Origin: Diphasiastrum complanatum
Lineage: Eukaryota; Streptophyta; Lycopodiopsida; Lycopodiales; Lycopodiaceae
Reading direction: 5' to 3'
DNA: 64,000 bases
NCBI GenBank assembly: GCA_029204225.1
Contig: CM055107.1
Span: forward strand, 9,171,472-9,235,471
Below are positions 1 to 11,015 of the stretch, one piece after another. A model generated the notes under the pieces. That model saw only the letters and a program-made list of their open reading frames with translations. It did not search any database and had not been told where the DNA came from. A program made the translations under genes and the position numbers. Position 1 is the first letter of the stretch. Every line of letters starts with the position of its first letter.

Positions 1-1303
1 TTTAATAGTCAAGAAAATTTTTATGTTCATGATTTATGGGTAAAAGTTTGGTAATTCAAAATAAATAAGAAAGCCATCTAATAAAGATTATTGGATAAAG
101 TTTAAAACACATTGAAGTTTGTGAAGCAAATAAAACTTTAACTTCAAACTTCAAATATTTGAATATAGAGAAAGATATTTGAATTTAGTGATTGGGAGGG
201 AAGCGGTGGAGAATCTTTTTGGGGCCCACCTCTCAATGCACACAATGTGCAAATGTATGGGGATATGCACTTTCCCCAATACATGCATCCCTCTCCCCAT
301 CATTTTTAGTTAAGAAAGTATGTATACATGGGTGAGGAGGGGACGATGCATGTATAACGTGCCTACCCCCACAGATCCACATGTCCACCCAGGATCACAC
401 TCCTCCAGAATCAATGATCAGTGATAAATGTTTATCAGCCCTCTCAGAATCTCAATTCTCATAACCCACGATCAGGGAACATGATGCCAGAAGTTCTGCT
501 ACTACAGAAATCTACCATGAAGAGGTACCACTATAAGGTTTTCGCTCCTTCTCAGCAAACTTCTAGCCAATCAAGGTCGCACTCACTCGGTGAATGAGCT
601 TTAGAATGCAGGATTTGTTGTGCCCAACATCCCTTCATGTTGTCTGATAGTCTCTAACTTAGGTGTTGCATATCTGATAGGAATCTATTTCACAAAAACA
701 CTGTAATTTGTCGCCTACTAGCCTGTTGAATCCAATTAGCCAATCCTTGTCTCAAAAGTTTGCAAATAAGAGGTGCATTGTTGCAGTAGCGTGAGAATTT
801 TCAGTTTCTCATGAGAGGCCTATCTTCTAGCATAATTTCCAATTCCTCATGAGCGGCCTATGTTCTAGCAGCCTCTGTCAGCATCCTACAATACGTCAGG
901 CCTTTGTGGCAAGCTAAGCAGATTTTATTACATGAAATTACTTATTTGAAATTGTACTCTTTAAGAAATAAATAGAGGTAAATATATTCTATGTAAGTAC
1001 ATGCAAATAACAATGGCCCTTATAAAATGTTGTTATATTAGAATGAATAACATAGGAACAAAAAAAAGATCTTTTGCCAATAGTGGTAACCTGTTGTGAT
1101 TTGTTAAAAGCTTAAGTGTGGGTAGTGAAATTTTTTATGCATGGAGTATGATGCATGTGTCATGTATGCATCTATCTCGCCCTCCCTCTCTCTCCCTTCA
1201 CGCTCTAGAATGTAGAATGGCGGAACTTCAGGCATAATCAGTTGCAAAGAATGTTAGGTGGTTTAGTTACTGATCAGGTTTATAGGTGATTCACAGAAAA
1301 AAC
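1..1303. other. Intergenic, no gene recognised
   Basis: AT-rich sequence with many stops in all frames. Around 270-350 and 1136-1200 there are ATGCATG/CCCCAT-rich stretches resembling the one at 2353-2515, which suggests a dispersed repeat. No conserved coding segment, RNA gene or element end was recognised. Confidence 0.5.
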
Positions 1304-1459
1304 ATGCACATGCTACCAGAGAACGATCTTCAGCTTCTGAAGCAGTTAGTTGATGAGTATAAAGTTTCAGCCAATCTTCGTTTTTTGCTTTTGACCAGAA
1401 TCCGTTTTGTAAGAGCATTCTCTTTCTTACCTATTCAAAGAGAATACATATCTGCATGA
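1304..1459 (+). pseudogene. Possible UPL1/2-type HECT ubiquitin ligase exon fragment
   Basis: A 51-codon open stretch carries the string LLLTRIRFVRAF preceded by a helical LKQLVDEYKV segment. From memory, this resembles the N-terminal armadillo-like region of plant UPL1/UPL2 HECT E3 ligases, where an LLTRxRxARAF segment is conserved. No further exon of such a gene was found nearby, and the frame closes at TGA (1457-1459). It would be an orphan exon or a transposed gene fragment. The assignment rests on one short motif and is tentative. Confidence 0.35.
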
Positions 1460-1984
1460 GAAAAAGAAAGGATCATGGTGGATTAAGGTGCTCTGACTAG
1501 GTTGCGCTGTGAATCGAAGCCCTAAATAGTGTAGCCCTACTATTGCAACGACTGTTGTCCTGTGATTTGCTTGCAGCCGTTTCATGCCCTGTTATGGACT
1601 ATGCCAACTCATCTTTGTGGATTCTTATGGACCATCGCTGGTTTTTTACCTCGCTTACAGATATATCCGACCTATTGTGAAGATTGTGGGCTGCAAATAA
1701 TCTATTTTTTGCCTACATTTCGAAGTTAGAAGAGGCATAGCGCGTCCAATTATGCCCGCTCCTCAATTTTGCCTCATTTTCACTGATTTTTGACATGATA
1801 TCCTACACATTATATCATTTAGTTTTGTTGCTAACTGTGGCGCTTCCGATCCTAAACAAGTCTGCTCCTCAGCTTCTGCTCATTCCCACTGATTTCTGAC
1901 ATGATATCTGAGCCTCTCTTTTGATCAAAGCTCCTCTAAATTCGATTATAGTCAATCACATTTGATAAACCATCAATTTCCAAC
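1460..1984. other. Intergenic, no gene recognised
   Basis: No conserved reading frame or element end was recognised. A short internal duplication of the phrase TTTCTGACATGATATC-like text occurs near 1790 and 1890. Confidence 0.4.
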
Positions 1985-2334
<350 letters not shown>

Positions 2335-2352
2335 GTGTCACATTTGTGCCTA

Positions 2353-2411
2353 TGCATGGGGTAGGAGGATGCATGTATGGTTGCATGGGTGCATCCTCCT
2401 GCCCCATGTAC
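2353..2411. repeat. Imperfect inverted repeat around GCATGGGG..AGGAGGATGC
   Basis: The sequence at 2353-2372 is matched in reverse complement by 2391-2410, with two mismatches in 20. A third related copy follows around 2445-2480. It can fold into a hairpin and may be a MITE remnant. Confidence 0.6.
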
Positions 2412-2516
2412 TTTTTCAAAAAACTAAATAAAAGTTTTACATGCATGCATGGGAGGAGGATGCCCCATGCATACATCCTCCACCAATGCATGTATGCCAT
2501 CTCTCTCGCCCTCCCA

Positions 2517-2520
<4 letters not shown>

Positions 2521-2557
<37 letters not shown>

Positions 2558-2660
2558 CTATCCCTCCTACTCCATCTCTCTCTCTCTCTCCTTGCTACTC
2601 CATCCCTACTGCTCCATCTCTCTTGCCCTCCCATCTCCATCTCTATCTCTCCCCCTGCTA
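2521..2660 (+). repeat. CT-rich low-complexity tract
   Basis: Repeated CTCTCT and CCATCTCTC units directly precede the 14-3-3 exon fragment. Similar pyrimidine-rich text occurs at 1170-1200. It may derive from an intron polypyrimidine tract or 5' UTR. Confidence 0.7.
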
Positions 2661-2666
2661 CTCCAT

Positions 2667-3026
2667 CTCACAGTAGAAGAGTGCAATCTCTTCTATGTGG
2701 CTTACAAGAACGTGATCGGTGCTCACAGGGCCTCCTGGCGCATCATCTCCTCGGTTGAGCAGAAGGAGGAGAGCAAGGGGAATAAAGAGCGTGTAAAGCT
2801 GATCAGAGAGTATCGCGCCAAGGTTGAGCGAAATATGTGACAATATGTGACGAAATCCTCAAGTTGCTTGACGGTCACCTCGTCCCCTCTTCCTCATTTG
2901 CTGAGTCGAAGGTTTTTTTATCTCAAGATAAAGGGCGACTACCACCGCTACCTGGCGGAATTCAAGACTGGAGCTGAGAGAAAAGATGCAACTGAGATTA
3001 AGTTGCTCACTTACAAAATGGCACAA
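2667..3026 (+). pseudogene. 14-3-3 protein exon, frameshifted
   Basis: Three reading-frame blocks together match the N-terminal half of a plant 14-3-3 (GF14) phosphopeptide-binding adaptor. The first block contains [20 protein letters not shown], the second (frame of 2846) [11 protein letters not shown], and the third [16 protein letters not shown]. They are joined by two compensating frameshifts, one near 2838-2846 with a TGA stop and one in a T run near 2912-2920. The block ends KMAQ followed by GTAAGG at 3027, the position of a known 14-3-3 intron. This is therefore a genomic fragment rather than a processed copy. The expected following exon was not found. The family identity is secure, and the gene is truncated and non-functional. 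Confidence 0.88.
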
Positions 3027-3126
3027 GTAAGGCGAATTCCCCTTGGCAGCTTCATTTTCAGTAAGTACCTATTGTTACACAACTTTTTTATTCGAAGTTG
3101 AAGAATTATGAGCATACAAGTTATAC

Positions 3127-3137
3127 CCCCCCCCCCC

Positions 3138-3172
<35 letters not shown>
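3127..3172. repeat. Poly(C) followed by (CT)n
   Basis: A C tract of about 13 bases runs into a CT dinucleotide array just downstream of the 14-3-3 splice donor. Confidence 0.9.
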
Positions 3173-3178
<6 letters not shown>

Positions 3179-3472
3179 TTCTGAAAATATTTGTAAGCAA
3201 TTTTGAACATTTGATTGCAACAACTAAACAGACGGATGTACGTAGAGGTTGAAGGCAGAAAATTAGCAGGTGAGCTATTGGTTTTCAAGCATTTCGACCA
3301 TTGTTGTGATTGCGATGATGAGCATTCTTTCCACCACCTTCAAACCTCCTCTCTCCCCTCCAAATTTTTGCAGCCATCTCAAACAACGCACTCTCTTTTG
3401 CAAAATATTCGTGATGCAGATATTCTCCCGAATATTTTATGAGGCGATCGTGGAGGTGCGCAACAACACAAA

Positions 3473-4317
<845 letters not shown>

Positions 4318-4544
4318 TAAGACTTTTCCTTCTCATAAAGTTATATTACTTCTAGATTGGTGTAAAATCAGGCAAGTATTGCGCACTAGTTCAAAAGTAA
4401 GCTTGGATAAACTATTTTCATATCCTGATTGTTTATCTCAATTCTAGGATGTTGTTTAAAAATATCAAGATTTACTTGAGGTTATGGTGTGTGTGTGTGT
4501 GTGTGTGTATTTATCTATATGTATGTATGTATGTATATATATAA
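4318..4544 (+). repeat. Left arm of a 3-kb inverted-repeat structure
   Basis: This stretch matches 7090-7374 in reverse complement. Shared features, in mirrored order, are an ATAAGACTTT start, a TCCTGATTGTTTATCTCAAT-like core, TCAAGATTTACTTGAGGTTATG, a (GT)n array and a TATTTATCTATATGTATG tail. The arms are about 85-90 percent alike by eye and enclose the SURP pseudogene. No target-site duplication was found outside them. Confidence 0.75.
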
Positions 4545-5501
4545 AAAGATATTTTAGAGAGAGAGTGTCAGGGTGTGCCGCCAAAAATGTCACACACTGC
4601 CCGTGAGAAATGTCACATTTTTGCAAAGAGAAAGGCTAAAAAATGTTTAAAAAAAAATGTGTAAAAAATCACACATACAACTTTTTTTTTTTTTTTTTGC
4701 ACACAGATTTCAAATTCCCCCCACCCCCCCCCCCCCCCCAATGCGCGCGCTCTCTCTCTCTCTCTCTCCCATGCCTCATTTCACGCTCTTCGCCCGCTCT
4801 TTCTCTCTCAGGTCCGCCCTTTCTCTCATGTCTTGGATCTTATTTGGTAGCGTTTCTGTTGATGATGCAATCCGCGAGCATGCATCGGCAGTTGATGATG
4901 GCGGATTGGCGATCCAGAAGGTATACGCCAGCAACACCCGTAGCTCATTTTTGCTTCCAAAATAGAATTGATGATGAATGCTTCGTGATTTGCAGGCTGG
5001 TATACCATTTTTTTCTGCAAATGATACGAAACGATTTTCGTTTTCATCTTTAAAACCTAATCCGCATTCGTGAAGTGTTGGTCATAAATTATGCACGCTA
5101 CCAGCACCAGGGTAGCCAGCCGATTGTGCACTTGCGTATAGTTCATAATGTGCTTGCTGGATTTAGGTTTTTAACCTAGAAATGCAACCTATCAACGACA
5201 TGTTTTTATTCTTCTCATTGCTATTTCTCTCGCCCTCAGCTTACATGTTGTCAAGTTCACACTTTGTCAAGTTCAGAAGCCGAAGTGCTAGTTTAATCTA
5301 CCATTCAGATCAAGGCATCTCAAATCATGCATAAGCTGAGCCATTGTTACAACTGTTGTGTTGTTGTAGATGGCTGCTGGGTCTCATGACACTGCTGCGA
5401 TTTGCCTCTGGCTGACCAAAAACTAGCAACGTCTGAAGCAGTCAGATCAATTTTTTGTCATTCGTGATGAGGAACTTTAGGAGCACAAAACAAAGGAGGA
5501 C
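4545..5501. other. Low-complexity and unassigned sequence inside the inverted repeat
   Basis: It contains a poly(T) run (4681-4698), a poly(C) run (about 4717-4739), a CT array near 4750 and the phrase AAATGTCACA near both 4590 and 4608. No conserved coding region was recognised up to the SURP gene fragment. Confidence 0.4.
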
Positions 5502-6545
5502 ATGTTGTTGTTGCTTAGATGCAAGCATGTAGTCACTTGGATAATTTTGGACTGTTTGTGGCCCCTTCAGTACTCCTTCCTTCAGTACTCAAAGGAGAAT
5601 GTTAAAGTCAAGCGAGCAATCCTACGGGATAGAGGTCATTATAACACGTCCAGTCCATCGAAATCAATTGGAAGGCTGGCTGCAGGTGTAGGCTCTGCTC
5701 ATCCATTCTCTATGGCAAAATATACCTCACAATCTTTTGTTTCTAACCTTGGGACTTCAAACGCTTGTGCTTCTCTAGAAATTCTAGACTTAAAATCGTC
5801 ACACACAACTTTGCCAACAGATATCAACTTGCAACCATGCTCTCCACAAGCGTAACCACCTCTTCCATCCGACCCAGAAGTGGTAAGAAACATAGAGGTT
5901 CTTGCAACTTTTGTTGCGAAGAATGGTTCTGAATTCGAAGACATGGCTAGAATAAAACAGACTAACGATCCCAGGTTTCGATTTTTGTTTGGAGGAGAGG
6001 CAGGTTCTGAAGCATTTATTGGTTACAACTTTCATGAATGGAAGAAACATGACTTGCTTTCCAAGTCAGCTTCAGCTGAAAATAGAACATCTCTGTTTCA
6101 AGAGCATCAAAAGCTCAACTCAGAAGCACATTCTACGTCGGAAGGACGTTTCTCTTCAAATGCATCTGAGATGAATATAGATGGTGCTGTTATTTGCTTC
6201 TATCGGTTTTATGATCATTTTTTCATATTTTGTGTAGTATATGCCGGCTGATTTAAGATAGACCAGGCACACACAAATATGTGCCTTTGAGTGCTATGTC
6301 TGATGATCATTTCTACAGACGACGGTCAATTATCTCCTTCGCCGAAGTTCAAGAAAGAGCGGGACAACATCTGTAACTCAACGTCAAGATACGATGGTGA
6401 TCATTCCAAGCAACAGGTGCAGGTACATTTAGATAATTGGAATAAGAATCGAGATCGTCCCACTATAGACGACCAATGTAGAAGAGGAGTATCTTTTGAT
6501 CTTATGGTGAAAGTTACAAGCTCAGAAACCCATTTCGAAAATTAG
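5502..6545 (+). pseudogene. SURP (SWAP) domain gene fragment with one in-frame stop
   Basis: One reading frame runs from 5502 to 6251, interrupted only by a TAA at 5853-5855. Just after it the frame reads PPLPSDPEVVRNIEVLATFV and continues through AKNGSEFEDMARIK, a FRFLFGG segment and FHEWKKH. This is the pattern of a SURP/SWAP module found in splicing factors and related plant RNA-binding proteins. The domain spans about 5886-6050. A possible second exon starts after an acceptor-like CTACAG at 6318 and is rich in Lys, Asp and Ser up to a stop at 6545. The gene lies inside the 4318-7374 inverted repeat. It could be a captured gene fragment or a decayed resident. The domain call is good; the exon ends are inferred. 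Confidence 0.72.
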
Positions 6546-6837
6546 CTAAAAAATGCGACATTGTGTCAAAAATGCCTTAGAAAATATTTTTGGCTAACCT
6601 TTGCGTTTTTCCTGTCTCCAAATACCTTGAAAACCATTTTTTACACCTTCGAAAAAATGCAAAAAATGCGAAGGTTAGTGACCTTCGGCTTTTTCCCAAC
6701 TTTTGGAAAAATGCGAAGTTTCTCTTAGAAAAATGCGACAGTGCCCTTCAAGATACAAATGTGCCCTCTCAAAAAATGCAACACTCCCCTTTCCAAAAAA
6801 TGCGACACTGCCCTTTCGAAAAATGTGACACTCCCTT
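6546..6837 (+). repeat. Short iterations of AAAAATGCGACA
   Basis: The phrase AAAATGCGACA or a close variant recurs at least seven times, alternating with CTTCG- and CCCTTT-type spacers. A looser, inverted version (AAATGTCACA, GTGTCA) lies just inside the left arm at 4565-4620, so these may be subterminal motifs of the structure enclosed by the inverted arms. Confidence 0.6.
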
Positions 6838-7085
6838 CGACCACCCGTCAATGACCATCGGCCCTCCCTTTCGACCACCCGTCAATGACCATTGGCTTTC
6901 CTCCTAAACCATCAACCGCCATCCAAATCATCGGTCGTCACCCAGATCATCGACTGCCCATCAATGACGTGCATACCCACTAGATCATCGGTTGCCACCT
7001 GGATCGGAAAATCATCGCCGGTCAACGACATATTGAATTTCCAAATCATTGGTCGTCACCTAGATCGGCCACCAACTCACAACTA
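6838..7085 (+). repeat. Dispersed direct repeat, copy B, abutting (AT)n
   Basis: Homologous to 1985-2159, with the same CACCCGTCAATGACC head, the same internal ATCATCGGTYGTCACC units and the same junction into an (AT)n array at 7086. It is slightly longer than copy A because of extra internal units. Confidence 0.75.
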
Positions 7086-7089
<4 letters not shown>

Positions 7090-7124
<35 letters not shown>

Positions 7125-7152
7125 CATACATATATATAGATACATAAATACA

Positions 7153-7200
<48 letters not shown>

Positions 7201-7374
7201 AACACCATAACCTCAAGTAAATCTTGATATTTCTAAACAACATCCCAGAATTGAGATAAACAATCAGGATATGAAAATAGTTTATCCAAGCCTACTTTCG
7301 AACTAGTCCGCAATACTTGCCAAATTTTACACCAGTCTAGAAGTAATATAACTTTATGAGAAGGGAAAGTCTTA
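7090..7374 (-). repeat. Right arm of the 3-kb inverted-repeat structure
   Basis: Reverse complement of 4318-4544, including the long (CA)n at about 7155-7199 and the conserved core at 7205-7374. Homology stops at the TATATA array after 7374. Confidence 0.75.
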
Positions 7375-8181
7375 TATATATATATATATATAATGTATGT
7401 ATATATATATGAAGACATGTTTAATAAAAATGAGACTCGTTCTAGTCTCATTTTTTTTCTAGTCCTTCGGAAAACATTTAATATAGATAATTTTATACTA
7501 TTTTGTAGTTTACAAATGCATTCAAAGATGGTGCATTATTATCTATATTTGTGTGGTACTATATTTTTGTGTAAATTAATTTTTATGAAAAACGTCATCT
7601 TCTTGTATTGCTTTTTCTAGTATTGGATGTAATTTATGTCTTTTTTTTACAACACTTATCGTTAAAAAATAAAATCATAAATTTTACAACAAATCACAAT
7701 CCATGCAAATTGGTGTTTAAATGTTTGTTTTAGAGATAGCTTCTGACATATTCAAGTTTTACAACATTATAGAACAAAATTCTCATATCTAAAGAGTGAA
7801 TAGTTTATTTGATTGTATTTTTTTTTCATGGAAGATCAATCATGTTAATGCTTTAATAAAAACATAGATTTAATTGATCTATAAAAAGAAAATAATATTT
7901 TAAAACACTTTGCATATAAAAATTGAAATTTTTATTGAAAAACAATAAATATTGTGCATTACAAATAATGCAAATCATTGGCAACGCTAATATGAATAAT
8001 ATATCAAATTTAAAATAGTTTGTTGGCAATGTTTGACCACATAGAAGTTTGTGACTTTGACAATAAAAATCAAAATCCCTTTTCTTGTTTCCACCTCAAC
8101 ACGAGATTTGATATAATCTCTTGCATCTTGCTCAGAAAAGTGCTCTTTCTTCAAATCCACATGCATGGCAAAAGTAAATTC
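7375..8181. other. AT-rich intergenic sequence
   Basis: Low-GC sequence with an interrupted TA array at 7374-7412 and many homopolymer runs. It lies beyond the 3' end of the minus-strand gene at 8182-11807 and may contain its 3' UTR. No gene was recognised. Confidence 0.5.
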
Positions 8182-9000
8182 TTAACCTCTTGACATTATC
8201 TTTGACTTCCAGTAAGGATAAGTCAATGCAATACCATATAGTAGCTTTATCTGTTTGGCATCAAGTTCCTCGTATATGGATTGGACATTGTCTTGGCTTT
8301 CTAATACCACAATGTCTAATGAAGCATGACTTTGAGATGAGATCAAAATTTTGAGATCCAATTGAAAATTTTCAATGACAAGTCTCAAATAACCATAAAG
8401 CGAGTGATTCTTAGTAACATGTTCTTGACCAATATTATTTTGTTTGATGTATGTTTGAACATCACAAGTCATTTTCATTCCTTCTAGATATGTCCACAAC
8501 ACATCATTGAGATAATTGTCATCATTATATCCATCAAATGTTTCTGGAAAGATACAATTGAATGGATTGTTCATACATGCTTTGTATGGTGAGTCATCTA
8601 TTAATATTGTATTGCAATTATTTAATTCTGAGCAAAAATGTTTCCAAACAAAGCACAAATGTTTGAAGTCAGCGATCACATTTTTTTTATCCGATCTAAT
8701 CATATTTTTTTGTTGATAGCAATTCTCCTTGCCCCATATCATAAATAATGGTAATTTGTGCACAACTTGATGTTCCATGAAAGAGTATATGCTCAAAAGC
8801 CATTGTTGACCAAATTCCAACTTTAAACAATGATAGAAGTTTGTTAAGAAACTCCAACCATCTTGAGCGTAGCTGTATCCACTTTCCTTGAAATTTGTGA
8901 ATATTTCTCAAGCCAGGATGTTTGTCCCATCGTTTTAAAAGAATGTCATTTAGATCTAAGATAATATACGTTTTATCATCATATTGTTTGCTCTTTTGAA
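8182..9000 (-). pseudogene. FCP1/NLI-interacting-factor type HAD phosphatase domain
   Basis: The domain begins after a TTTTTTAG acceptor with VQKSKQYDDKTYIILDLND. The nucleophile-loop motif is DLND rather than DxDx(T/V); plant relatives with DLNG occur, as far as I recall. It continues with a GIWST segment and, after a one-base frameshift near 8785, HKLPLFMIWGKENC. The conserved motif III text ILIDDSPYKACMNNPFNCIF follows, then DNYLNDVLWTYLEGM. It ends at a stop at 8182. The FCP1 fold dephosphorylates proteins such as the RNA polymerase II C-terminal domain. The altered motif I makes catalysis doubtful here. Family membership is well supported. Confidence 0.72.
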
Positions 9001-9415
9001 CCTAAAAAACATAATTAAAGTGATATATCAAAACATGAGTAATATCAAATTTTCGAAAAGAACATGAAATTTCTAAACTACCAAGTAAATTTTAAAAGAT
9101 CGTTTAATTTGTGATTTTTTTAACTTTGTGAAATTTTAGAACGTAGAGGTCAAATTATAATTTAAAGTGTTTCGTATATTACAAAGGACTATAATCCAAG
9201 TCAATACTTTCAACAAAAATTGAATTACAAAAATCCTGAAATTTAATCTCGTAGCACAAAAAACAAATTCATATTAGCATCTTTGTTCAAAACAATGGAT
9301 ACATTGAACATAATCAACATAATAAAAAAGAAATCTATATTTGTCTCTTATCATAGCTCTCACTAGCTATTATCATTATCTACCTGTTTTTCTTGTAGTG
9401 ATTGTGGTGAAATGC

Positions 9416-10460
9416 TCAGAGGTATATCGGCCTCCAATTTTTGGTCTTGTAAAGAAAATTCTCTACTAGCATTACTATTTGGATCTTCGTATAAAGAATC
9501 CTTTTGGATATCGTAAACTTGAAGCTCTTGTGATGATCCAATGAGAAGTCTTTTGAGAGTTTTCCTTGTGCATCGTCTATTGTAACATTATTCTTCTCAA
9601 GGTCCATATGCAAACTTGAGAGTCGATAAAAGATTTTGATTTTTGAAAGAACATCAACCATCATAGAACAATAGCTCTCAAGAAAATCTTTTTCACATGA
9701 GCTATTTACAAAGGTGATTGTATTTCTTTCATTTCTTAATGCTTCTCTCATACCATATCCTCCAGTATAAGCATCGATTACCAGTTTTCCTTTGGGACAA
9801 AACGAGGAAATCATATTGACATATAGTTGACGGTCCTTGGGATATTTGCTTATTCATCTTCCAACAAGGTGACATTGTTCATACATGATTGGCTTATAAA
9901 AAATTGTAGTTTTTGGTTTTTCTTCCAATAATTCAACATCGGCCATAGTGTCCTCATCAACACAATCTTCGACTTCTTGTTGATTGCAACCAACTCCTAT
10001 TAAACCATTCCAATCTTTCTTTTCTTTCGTCTTGGATATGAATGCCATCACTATACAAAGATCGTGGCAGAGAATATATGTTTTGGTTTGGATGTTTCTC
10101 TTGGTGTACGATCCATATTGTATAGAAAATGAACCTACTATGTATTTCAAGGTATTCTCTAAATGGTACAACGAAGGACCATATGGAACAAGTGCAATAA
10201 GCATGTACAAATCACCTGAGTGAATATTTGCAAAACAATTCACCAACCATTTAAACGGCTTTGTCATCCATTCGACATCTTTCCCTTGTGAAGTTGTGTC
10301 TAAGATAACCAAGCCAATGTCGTTGTTATTACCACAAGCTGCTACCACTTCAGTAAAATATGATAGCATAGGTGCAACATTACATATTTTCCATGGTTTT
10401 TCAAGAGTGCATTCAGTGTATTTCAGACACCCTAGTATAGGCCAATTATAATTCCGTTTG
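9416..10460 (-). pseudogene. Beta-class DNA methyltransferase-like region
   Basis: Two open segments in the same frame are separated by one TGA. The first has DIGLVILDTTSQGKDVEW, at the place of motif IV (normally DPPY/W), followed by a GDLYMLIALVP strand. The second starts IFYKPIMYEQ and then reads GKLVIDAYTGGYGMREAL, at the place of motif I (normally VLDPFxGSGTT). Motif IV before motif I is the order of beta-class N4/N6 amino-methyltransferases. The catalytic tetrapeptide is not canonical, so this is at best a degenerate homologue even before the frameshifts. The tail after about 9580 reads better in another frame, giving RLLIGSSQELQVYDIQKD and ending LQEKQ at a GTAGAT donor. Confidence 0.42.
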
Positions 10461-10510
10461 CACAGTTTTTGGCAATTCTGCTTTTATTTATTTTTTGTTG
10501 ATAACATTTT

Positions 10511-10960
10511 TCATCCACTCAGCAGTACAATTATATATTTTTTTAATGTACCTTCTTGTATTCCATACTTTCTCTCTACTTCGTCATATACTAAGTTCTT
10601 GTTGCCTGAAAGATTTCCCAAAAAATCACATATTGCACTTTTCAAAACCCTGTTATACTTGTAGTTGAGAGCAACATCCTCCATGTTCTTGTGATCTTTT
10701 ATAGTCTTTATCCTCTTTAAAAGAATTTTACCTCGCGGTGTAGTTCTGTCGGCTTGTATTTTTTCACTATCTTTTTCAGAATGCAAAGAACACAAATTTC
10801 CAGTAATGCCAACAAGTTGTCCAGCAACATAATTGTAATCCATCTATCGAACAAAGATCTTTCACAAAGGATCATATGCATATCATGCTTGATGCTCATT
10901 TTTTCCATTGTTACTTTGACTGCATCAATGTATTTCTACACAAAACATCGGACAAAAGGA
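10511..10960 (-). pseudogene. Linker exon with helix-turn-helix-like segment
   Basis: After an acceptor-like TGTGTAG near 10935 the frame reads KYIDAVKVTMEKM, then shifts near 10840 into RIKTIKDHKNMEDVALNY and on to VYDEVERKYGIQEGTLKKYI. The last segment has helix-turn-helix character, as expected between a ParB-like domain and a methylase, but no family was identified. The stop at its end and an intron-like AT-rich stretch (about 10450-10510) separate it from the next segment. Confidence 0.35.
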
Positions 10961-11015
10961 TTAATTTACATAGTAACTAGTATTAAATACATAAGATAAT
11001 GACTTCAAAATCAAA

